Positions 1 to 7,900 of a stretch of 64,000 nucleotides of DNA are shown piece by piece. This stretch comes from Phytobacter diazotrophicus (lineage in GTDB: Bacteria > Pseudomonadota > Gammaproteobacteria > Enterobacterales > Enterobacteriaceae). The stretch covers positions 124,001 to 188,000 of the forward strand of contig SMDE01000004.1 in NCBI GenBank assembly GCA_004346725.1, read 5' to 3'. Every line of letters begins with the position of its first letter. Within the stretch, counting starts at the first letter, position 1. The notes beneath the pieces were generated by a model. The model saw only the letters and a list, made by a program, of their open reading frames with translations. It was not told where the DNA came from and ran no database searches. Both the position numbers and the translations under genes were made by a program.

Positions 1-282
1 ACTACACTGAATCAGATGTATCTGGATCGTGGTGAATTGCAGGTTGAATTGCTGGGACGTGGGTTTGCCTGGCTTGATACCGGAACCCATGACAGCCTGG
101 TCGAAGCATCGCAATTTATTCATACCATTGAGAAACGGCAGGGCATGAAAGTCGCCTGCCTTGAAGAAATTGCGTTCCGTAAAGGCTGGTTAAATAAAGA
201 ACAAGTTGCGGAACAGATTAAAAAATTGTCGAAGACCGACTACGGCCGCTACCTGCAATTATTGATCAGCGAAAAAGCGTGA
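1..282 (+). CDS. rfbA: Glucose-1-phosphate thymidylyltransferase, C-terminal fragment
   Basis: This is the 3' end of rmlA/rfbA; the reading frame is already open at base 1, so the start lies outside the window. RmlA joins glucose-1-phosphate to dTTP, the first step of dTDP-L-rhamnose synthesis in the cytoplasm. About 93 codons remain. They contain the family's C-terminal signature: an aspartate-rich stretch reading WLDTGTHDSLVEAS followed by a helical tail. rmlD starts 24 bases after the stop, so the genes form an operon. The order A-D-C, presumably preceded by rmlB, matches the rmlBADC arrangement of Klebsiella and Serratia rhamnan loci and differs from the rfbBDAC order of Salmonella and E. 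coli. Confidence 0.93.
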   Translation, partial: TTLNQMYLDRGELQVELLGRGFAWLDTGTHDSLVEASQFIHTIEKRQGMKVACLEEIAFRKGWLNKEQVAEQIKKLSKTDYGRYLQLLISEKA

Positions 283-306
283 CAGAGCAGCAAAAACGAG
301 AAGACG

Positions 307-1197
307 ATGAAGATCTTATTAATTGGAAAAAATGGCCAGGTGGGCTGGGAACTGCAACGTTCTTTGTCAACATTAGGTGAGCTTGTCGCAGTCGATTTTT
401 TTGATACTGAGTTATGTGGTGATCTGACCAATCCTGAGGGGATTGCCGAAACCATTCGTAGTGTAAAACCGGATGTCATTGTTAATGCGGCTGCGCATAC
501 GGCGGTAGATAAAGCGGAAAGTGAAAGAGAACTTTCGCAACTGCTGAATGCTGATAGCGTTGAAGTGATCGCGAAAGAGTCAGCGAAGCTCGGTGCGTTA
601 CTGGTGCATTATTCTACTGATTATGTCTTTAACGGCCAGGGCACGCATTTTCGTCTGGAAGATGAGCAGACGGGGCCGCTGAATGTTTATGGTGAAACGA
701 AACTGGCGGGCGAGCTGGCTGTGGCAACCCACAACCCACGCCACTTCATTTTCCGCACCAGTTGGGTGTATGCAACACGCGGTGCGAACTTTGCGAAAAC
801 AATGCTTCGTCTGGCAAAAGAAAAAGAACAATTAGCGATTATCAACGATCAACATGGCGCGCCAACCGGCGCGGAATTGTTGGCAGATTGCACCGCGATC
901 GCCATCCGTGCTGCGACAAATAATGCCTCGTTATTTGGTACTTATCACCTCGTCGCCAGTGGGGAAACCACCTGGTATGACTATGCGCAATATGTTTTCT
1001 CCGTCGCCCAGGAACTGGGTGAATCACTCGTCATCAAGGAAGTGAAAGGGGTTGACACATCTGCATATCCAACCCCGGCCAAACGCCCGTCCAATTCGCG
1101 TTTGTCGAATCTGAAATTCCAGACCGCCTTTGCAACCGTTATTCCTGACTGGAAAGTAGGTGTAAAACGTGTCGTGACTGAAATGCTTGGAAAGTAA
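307..1197 (+). CDS. rfbD: dTDP-4-dehydrorhamnose reductase
   Basis: RmlD reduces dTDP-4-dehydro-L-rhamnose to dTDP-L-rhamnose with NAD(P)H, the last step of the pathway. The 296-residue protein has the expected length. It opens with a Rossmann motif, GKNGQVGWEL, and has the short-chain dehydrogenase serine and tyrosine in HYSTDYVFNGQG (about residue 100) and YGETKLAGE (about 128). The ATG at 307 follows a purine-rich stretch (aacgagaagacg). It lies between rmlA and rmlC with very short gaps, so all three are co-transcribed and supply the rhamnose donor for the glycosyltransferases downstream. Confidence 0.96.
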   Translation: MKILLIGKNGQVGWELQRSLSTLGELVAVDFFDTELCGDLTNPEGIAETIRSVKPDVIVNAAAHTAVDKAESERELSQLLNADSVEVIAKESAKLGALLVHYSTDYVFNGQGTHFRLEDEQTGPLNVYGETKLAGELAVATHNPRHFIFRTSWVYATRGANFAKTMLRLAKEKEQLAIINDQHGAPTGAELLADCTAIAIRAATNNASLFGTYHLVASGETTWYDYAQYVFSVAQELGESLVIKEVKGVDTSAYPTPAKRPSNSRLSNLKFQTAFATVIPDWKVGVKRVVTEMLGK

Positions 1198-1201
1198 ATA
1201 A

Positions 1202-1750
1202 ATGAATGTAATTAAGACTGCAATTCCTGAAGTATTTATTTTTGAACCGAAAGTTTTTGGTGACGCCCGTGGTTTTTTCTTTGAAAGTTTCAGTCAAAAA
1301 ATTTTTGAGGAAGCGGTAGGAAAAAAAATCGACTTCGTTCAGGACAACCACTCACAATCGCAGAAAGGTGTGCTTCGTGGTCTGCATTATCAGCTTGACC
1401 CGCATGCTCAGGGCAAGCTGGTGCGTTGTATCGAAGGGGAAGTGTTCGATGTTGCTGTGGATATTCGAAAACATTCTGCAACTTTCGGTCAATGGGTTGG
1501 CGCGGTATTGAGCGCAGAGAACAAGCGACAGTTGTGGATCCCAGAAGGGTTTGCTCACGGCTTTTTAACCCTGAGCGATACGGCACAGTTTGTTTATAAA
1601 GCGACAAATTACTACGCGCCACAGTCGGAACGTTGCATTATTTGGAACGATCCACAAATCAATATTGAATGGCCGGAGGCTGGTCAAGTGCAATTGTCGG
1701 CAAAAGATCAGAATGGGCTTCTCTTATCAGGTGCGGAAACCTATCCCTAA
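1202..1750 (+). CDS. rfbC: dTDP-4-dehydrorhamnose 3,5-epimerase
   Basis: RmlC epimerises C3 and C5 of dTDP-4-dehydro-6-deoxyglucose, before the RmlD reduction. It is a cupin of 182 residues, the usual family size. Visible motifs include FGDARGFFFESF near the N-terminus, QDNHSQSQKGVLRGLHYQ with the catalytic histidine region (about residues 47-64), and the PEGFAHGFLTLSD segment (about 115). It begins four bases after the rmlD stop and ends one base before the likely ATG of the next gene, so translation is probably coupled along this part of the operon. Confidence 0.96.
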   Translation: MNVIKTAIPEVFIFEPKVFGDARGFFFESFSQKIFEEAVGKKIDFVQDNHSQSQKGVLRGLHYQLDPHAQGKLVRCIEGEVFDVAVDIRKHSATFGQWVGAVLSAENKRQLWIPEGFAHGFLTLSDTAQFVYKATNYYAPQSERCIIWNDPQINIEWPEAGQVQLSAKDQNGLLLSGAETYP

Positions 1751-1751
1751 C

Positions 1752-2678
1752 ATGAAGATGGATAAGAGAGTCGCGATACTTTTGTGTACTTACAATGGAA
1801 GTAAGTTTATACGCAAACAGCTTGACTCAATTACTAATCAAACTCATCAGAACTGGGTTATTTTTGCATCTGATGATGGTTCGACTGATGGTACTCTGGA
1901 AATTATCCATGAGTACCAGCTAAGCTATGGAGAGGACAAAATTGTCCTGCTCCGTGGACCTAATAAGGGATTTGCCTGGAATTTTATCTCTGCGCTTGAA
2001 AACTGTGGCGATGATTTTGATTATTATGCTTTCAGCGACCAAGACGATGAGTGGGTTGAGAACAAACTTTCCCATGCGTTGGATTACTTAGCGCAAAATC
2101 CTCAAACACCGTCAGTATATTGCGGTAGGACTATCCTTACAGATGAAAAAGGGGAAGTTATTGGCCTCTCTCCGTTATTTGATAAAACACCTTCATTCCG
2201 TAATGCGTTAGTGCAAAGTATCGCTGGCGGTAATACGATGGTGCTTAATAAGCAAGCCAGAGATATTGTCATCGAAACCCCTAAATGGCAGGAAATTATC
2301 TCTCATGATTGGTGGGTATACATACTGATCACGGGCTGTGGAGGGGATGTCCACTATGATTCTTCGCCTACAATAAAATATCGGCAGCATCAGGAAAACC
2401 TCATCGGATCTAATCTGACAATGATTGCGCGCGCGCAACGGATCAAGAAGCTGATGGGGGGGCATTTTAAGCGCTGGAATGATAAAAACCTTGAGCTTAT
2501 TAAGCCATTCCGGAATAGATTGACCCCGGAAAATGCCAAAATCTTATCGAGTTTCGACAGCAAGCGGAATGCGAATATTTTCTCAAGAATTCGCATGATA
2601 CTCGAAACGAGGTTATATCGACAAACCTGGTGTGGAAACATTGCGCTAATCGTCGCCATTTTTTTAAATAAAATTTGA
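1752..2678 (+). CDS. GT2 glycosyltransferase, WbbL-like, probable rhamnosyltransferase
   Basis: A GT-A fold family 2 transferase of about 308 residues. It opens with VAILLCTYNGSKFIRKQL, has the nucleotide-binding DDGSTDG motif (about residue 40) and an aspartate-rich FSDQDDEW motif at the DXD position (about 88). I place the start at the ATG at 1752, directly after the rmlC stop; an upstream extension of the frame would overlap rmlC by more than 150 bases. The position after rmlBADC matches wbbL, the rhamnosyltransferase that primes some Klebsiella and Serratia O antigens. Sequence type and context suggest rhamnose transfer to a lipid-linked acceptor, but the exact linkage cannot be read from sequence. 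Confidence 0.85.
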   Translation: MKMDKRVAILLCTYNGSKFIRKQLDSITNQTHQNWVIFASDDGSTDGTLEIIHEYQLSYGEDKIVLLRGPNKGFAWNFISALENCGDDFDYYAFSDQDDEWVENKLSHALDYLAQNPQTPSVYCGRTILTDEKGEVIGLSPLFDKTPSFRNALVQSIAGGNTMVLNKQARDIVIETPKWQEIISHDWWVYILITGCGGDVHYDSSPTIKYRQHQENLIGSNLTMIARAQRIKKLMGGHFKRWNDKNLELIKPFRNRLTPENAKILSSFDSKRNANIFSRIRMILETRLYRQTWCGNIALIVAIFLNKI

Positions 2679-2710
2679 TGTCAGATATGAATTTTTTTTG
2701 AGGTGAAGGT

Positions 2711-3541
2711 GTGAATGGAAAATCGAATACGGTTTCCTTTAGTTCTTTAATGAACTCTCTGAGGAATAACCGAAGTCTCATTTTTCAAATGACGAAAAGA
2801 GACATTTTGAGTAAATATAAGGGTTCGGCGATTGGTGTGGTATGGTCCTTAATTAACCCTATCCTTATGCTCGTAATATATACATTGGTTTTTTCTGTTG
2901 TGTTTAAAGCCCGGTGGGGAAATGCCGCCGCTGATGAGCCTAAAACACAATTTGCTGTTATTTTATTTGTTGGGCTGATTATCCATTCATTTCTTGCAGA
3001 GTGTTTAGTAAGATCGCCGAATTTAATTTTACAGCATTCTAATTATGTCAAAAAGGTTGTATTCCCGCTTGAAATATTACCGGTAGTCACTGTTCTATCA
3101 TCTGTCTTTCAGAGCATCATCAGTTGCGCCGTATTGATTATGGCCTTTTTTATTTTTAATGGCTATATAAATTGGACGATTATATTTGCACCGCTTGTTT
3201 TCTTACCACTTGTTATACTGTCTCTCGGACTCTCATGGCTTATTTCTTCGCTGGGTGTCTATATCCGTGATATCGGGCAGTCGATTGGTGTAATTGTTAC
3301 TGTTTTAATATTTCTTTCTCCTGTTTTTTATCCACTCGCGGCATTGCCCGAGTGGATGCAAAGTATCGTGCTGCTTAATCCCCTGACTTATATTATTGAG
3401 CAATCACGCGTTGTTATTGTTTGGGGGCAACTGCCCGATTTCTTAGGATTAGCAATTTATTCAGTAGCCTCCTTTTGGATTACCTATGTCTGTTATTACT
3501 GGTTCCAGAAAACACGAGGAGGGTTTGCTGATGTCATCTGA
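2711..3541 (+). CDS. wzm: O-antigen ABC transporter permease Wzm
   Basis: Integral membrane subunit of an ABC-2 polysaccharide exporter, 276 residues with about six hydrophobic segments. The N-terminal cytoplasmic stretch (ILSKYKGSAIGVVWSLINP, about residues 33-51) is the characteristic start of the TagG/Wzm family. The GTG start at 2711 is supported by gaggtgaagg about seven bases upstream; no ATG fits as well. The gene overlaps wzt by 11 bases. With Wzt it would move the completed lipid-linked O polysaccharide across the inner membrane, so no Wzx or Wzy is needed. Confidence 0.93.
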   Translation: MNGKSNTVSFSSLMNSLRNNRSLIFQMTKRDILSKYKGSAIGVVWSLINPILMLVIYTLVFSVVFKARWGNAAADEPKTQFAVILFVGLIIHSFLAECLVRSPNLILQHSNYVKKVVFPLEILPVVTVLSSVFQSIISCAVLIMAFFIFNGYINWTIIFAPLVFLPLVILSLGLSWLISSLGVYIRDIGQSIGVIVTVLIFLSPVFYPLAALPEWMQSIVLLNPLTYIIEQSRVVIVWGQLPDFLGLAIYSVASFWITYVCYYWFQKTRGGFADVI

Positions 3542-4886
3542 TCTGTATGCAATTGAAATTGATAATGTCAGTAAATGCTATCAAGTCTACGATAATCCCA
3601 TTAAAAGATTAAAAGAATTTATCGTACCGAAAGTGCATCATCGCACAGGAAAAGTAACCAGACTGTATCATGATGAGTTTTGGGCGCTGCAGGATATTAG
3701 CTTTCGCTTGAAAAAAGGCGAAACCGTCGGGATTGTCGGTAAAAATGGCTCGGGGAAATCAACTCTTCTGCAAATAATTGCCGGCACGCTGACTCCTACT
3801 TCCGGGAGCGTTAAGTTAAATGGACGTGTCGCCGCATTACTTGAGTTGGGTGCCGGGTTTAATAACGATTTTTCGGGCCGGGAAAATATCTACCTCAATG
3901 CAGCATTACTGGGATTGACCAGAGCTGAAATTGAAGAAAAATTAGATGATATCATCAGTTTTGCAGATATCGGACATTTTATTGACTCACCTGTTCGTGC
4001 TTATTCAAGCGGGATGCTGGTGCGCCTGGCATTTGCTATCCAGGCGCAAATAGAACCGGAAATCTTAATTGTGGATGAAGCGCTGGCGGTTGGTGATGCG
4101 CGGTTTCAGGCGAAATGTTTTGCGCGTTTAAAACAGCTAAAAGAAAAGGGAACCTCTATTCTGTTTGTCTCCCATGCGACTGAACAGATTGTGACCCATT
4201 GCGACTCTGCCATTTTAATTAATGACGGAGTTATGCTCATGCAAGACAGCCCACGCGTAGTGGTGAATAAATATCTCGATCTTCTTTTTGGCAAAACGAA
4301 TGAAAAAGAAGCCGTTGCTGATGAAATCGAATCGAACATTGAGCAGCAGCGCAAAGAAGAGAAGAAACAAGAGTTACTGAGCGGTCAGAACTGGGTCAGG
4401 GATGGGCTAAGTTTTGAACAAAGGCCTAATTACAACCCTTCGGAGTACCGCTGGGGCGATCTTAAGGCTGAAATAGTAGACTATCAGTTGGTTCAGGATG
4501 ATAAGCAATATCCACTGGTCATTGAGGGTGAACGTGCTATTCATTTGCAGTTTTACGTAAGGTTTAAAGAAGCGGTATATCGCCCTATCTTCGGTTTTGC
4601 ACTCAAAACCAAAGAAGGGGTGACAATTTATAACACCAATAGTGAATTTCAGAATATTGATATGTCCAGGCAATTCAATGCCGGAGATATTATGCATGCT
4701 TCTTTATCAATGCCCGTCAACCTGGCATCCGGAGATTATTTTATCTCGGTAGGCATCGCAAGTTGCGATGAGGGCGGTTCCGTTGTGCCGCATGACAGGC
4801 GTTACGATTCTATACATTTGAGTGTGTTGAACCGGGTACAGTTTATCGGTTTAGTAAATTTGGACACTCATATTAGTCTGCAATGA
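3531..4886 (+). CDS. wzt: O-antigen ABC transporter ATPase Wzt with C-terminal cargo domain
   Basis: ATP-binding subunit of the exporter, about 451 residues from the ATG at 3531, which has a strong cgaggagg site 5-12 bases upstream. The ATPase half shows Walker A (GIVGKNGSGKST, about residue 67), the family signature YSSGM (about 163) and Walker B (ILIVDEA, about 183). After a charged linker (about 255-290) comes a separate domain of about 160 residues, rich in beta strand. In the E. coli O8/O9a and Klebsiella O12 types, such Wzt C-terminal domains bind the modified non-reducing end of the glycan. A cargo domain here fits export of a capped polymer, and the neighbouring gene has methyltransferase and kinase-like regions that could make the cap. 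Confidence 0.93.
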   Translation: MSSDLYAIEIDNVSKCYQVYDNPIKRLKEFIVPKVHHRTGKVTRLYHDEFWALQDISFRLKKGETVGIVGKNGSGKSTLLQIIAGTLTPTSGSVKLNGRVAALLELGAGFNNDFSGRENIYLNAALLGLTRAEIEEKLDDIISFADIGHFIDSPVRAYSSGMLVRLAFAIQAQIEPEILIVDEALAVGDARFQAKCFARLKQLKEKGTSILFVSHATEQIVTHCDSAILINDGVMLMQDSPRVVVNKYLDLLFGKTNEKEAVADEIESNIEQQRKEEKKQELLSGQNWVRDGLSFEQRPNYNPSEYRWGDLKAEIVDYQLVQDDKQYPLVIEGERAIHLQFYVRFKEAVYRPIFGFALKTKEGVTIYNTNSEFQNIDMSRQFNAGDIMHASLSMPVNLASGDYFISVGIASCDEGGSVVPHDRRYDSIHLSVLNRVQFIGLVNLDTHISLQ

Positions 4887-4940
4887 GCTGTAAGATCGCG
4901 TGGCATTGCCTGAGCGGTGTTACAAATACAGGTGGGTTTT

Positions 4941-7900
4941 ATGTTTCAACTCGAAAGTCTTGGCTATTTTTTCGACAAAAGTCTAAATGTATGGAGACGT
5001 GAAGACTACACCAATATTGGTTACAACGATGGCGATGAGGCGGAAGAACGCCTCGCTGGCATCATTCGCGATGCAGAAGATATTTCGGTTTTTTCTGATG
5101 AGTTGCGCAATCAATGCATTGACTGGCAGACACTCTATCATTTGACCTCACAGCGCGGTAACGTCTTGCGTCCTTTTGCTCATTTACTGCAAGGTGATGT
5201 CCTTGAAATTGGCGCAGGCTGTGGGGCAATTAGTCGTTTTCTTGGCGAAAACGGTGGTAATATTCTGGCCCTTGAAGGGAGTCAGCGCCGGGCATCAATA
5301 GCTGCCAGCCGTACTCGCGATCTGGATAATGTGCAGGTTGTTGCAGAGCGCTTTGATCGCTTTAATCCAGGGCGTCAGTTCGATGCAATTACGCTTATCG
5401 GCGTTCTTGAATATGCAACCATGTTTGGCGATGGTGAGCATCCGGAGAAGGATTTACTTACCCAGGTCCGTAAATTGCTTAAGCCCGGCGGCTTTTTATT
5501 TATAGCCATTGAAAATAAATTAGGCCTTAAGTATTTTGCCGGCGCGCCTGAAGATCATATTCGTCAGTCAATGTATGGCATCGAAGGACGTTATAAAGCA
5601 GGAGAAGCAAAAACCTGGGGTTATGCGGAATTAAGCAATCTTCTCACTGAAACGGGTTATAAGCGATCGGATGTATTATTACCGTTCCCGGATTACAAAC
5701 TTCCCATGTCGATTATTACCCCACAGGGTAGCGATATGGCGGACTTTGACGCGTCCGCGCTTGCCGTTCAGAGTGTGTTCAGCGATCCGCAATTACCTGC
5801 GCATTTGACATTTTCGCTACAGAATAGCTTCCCCGAAATTTTCAAGAACAAGCTTGGGGTGTCACTTGCGAACTCGTTTATTTTTGTCGCCAGTATTGAT
5901 GCTGAAATACCTTTAGACAAGACGGTTCTAGCTTACCATTACAGTACACAACGCAAAAAAGAATACGCTAAAGAAACACTCTTTCGCCGCACTGATAATG
6001 GTGAAGTGGATATTTCTTACCGCTTTTTTACAAGTGAGAGTGTTGAGCAGGAAGAGAATAAATACTCGCAAATCAGGAAGGATGTCGATAAATATTATCG
6101 CGGAACACTACTGGGTCAGCAATTTATCAATACTCTCTGCACCGCCAATTGGACAATTGATGATATTGTGGGCTTGATGAAACAATGGCTATCTGCTCTT
6201 GATTACTTCATAAAGAATGATAGGGATAGTAGTCTGGTTTTGAAAATCAATGCTGATTTTAGTTTACCTGCGTATTTTATTGATGCCATCCCGCAGAATA
6301 TTATTCTCACTGATGGGCAGCCTGTTTTATTCGACGTTGAGTGGGAAGGTACGGAGCGAATTGAACTGGGGCATCTCCTATTCAGAGGAATCATCCTGGT
6401 TCTCAATCAGGCAAGGGTATCCCCACTTATCGGTAATGAATTGATTACCCGAAAAGATTTTATTTATCAATTATTTGCTGGCTTGGATATTGTGTTGACA
6501 GATGATGATCTGCAGCGTTATATCCACAAAGAGGCTCAATTCCAGCACCAGGTTACAGGGCGCAATTTTGACGATTTACTTGTCTGGCATGAAGAGCGCC
6601 CATTGGCACCTGTGAGTATTAAGCGCAGCAGAACTTGCATCTATTTCGCCTCCGGAGAGGAAGATTTTACGGAAGAAAATACACAGTTCTCTGTGCTGAA
6701 CTGGGGCAAAAATACAATTCGCTGGGTAATTAATAGAAGCGACCAGCAGCCTGTAACGAAGTTACGGTTCGACCCGGTAGATGGCTGCCACTGGTTCTCA
6801 ATGTCAGGATTGGCTATCAAAAATGCCGATGGTGAAACTATCTGGCAGTTAAATTCCCATAAGGCTAACGGTGAATACAGAGATATTCTGAAAGTTCAGA
6901 AGGGACAACCGCAGGACGTTTATTATTCGACATCGCAAGACCCACAGATCGTTTTGCAAAATATTCCTGCACTCTCTGAGATGTATATTGAAGCCGAAGT
7001 GGAACTTATCAGGGAAAGTGCGCTGGCTGAAATTTTCAGAGCCAATAAAGCACATAACTTGATGCTTGAACAGAAAAAATTAAATGACGTATCCGCGAAG
7101 TTACATGATACCCATATTGAATTAACCGAAACGACAACTCGTCTTGAAAAAACAATTGAGCGACTGGAGGAGACCGCCAGACAACGGGATATAACGTCTG
7201 AAAAACTTGAAGAAACCACACAGCAATTGGATGAAACCTCTGGACAATTAGAGAAGACAAGGACCCAACTGGAAAATACTAAAGTACAGATGGACAATGT
7301 CCGGGTACAACTAGAAAGCACCAAGGTACGACTGGATAATACTACCGAGGAACTGGACGACACAGCGGTTCAACTCGAGAACACCACGGTACATTTGGAC
7401 AAGACCACGGCACAATTGGAGAAAGCCACCGTGCAACTGGAGAATTCAACCGTACAATTGGGTGAGACCACTGTACGACTTATTGATGTGCATACCGAAT
7501 TAGAAGATACCGAGGCGCAACTGGATGCCAGAAATGCACAACTTGAAAATACTAAAGTGCAACTTTCATCTGCTAATGCGCAACTTGCTCATGTTAATGC
7601 TCAGCTCGCGGGCGCAATGGCAAGAATAAATGCCCTTGAGAACTCATCCAGTTGGAAAGTTACGGCACCGCTGCGCACAATAGGGAAAATAAAACACAGA
7701 TCTAAGGCATTAGCCTCTGTTACGCGACGTTTGTATCGCCAGCACGGGCTGAAGAAAATTGTTTCACGCGGGATGAGTACCTTGCGTCGGGAGGGCTGGA
7801 AAGGTGTCGTTGCCCGCCTTCGGCAGCAGCGTATGATGCAGATGTTGCATGCTGTTGCGCCAGTTCCGATGGCTGCGCCTTTCATCGCGGGTGATGATGG

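Noticed and set aside
4917-4940. GTG start 24 bases upstream of the giant protein ATG
   Set aside because: The ATG at 4941 has the better ribosome site. The extra eight residues add nothing recognisable, but they cannot be excluded.
6923-7363. Serine-rich open frame on the minus strand opposite the coiled coil
   Set aside because: It mirrors the repetitive heptad codons of the real gene and has no start context or homology signal.
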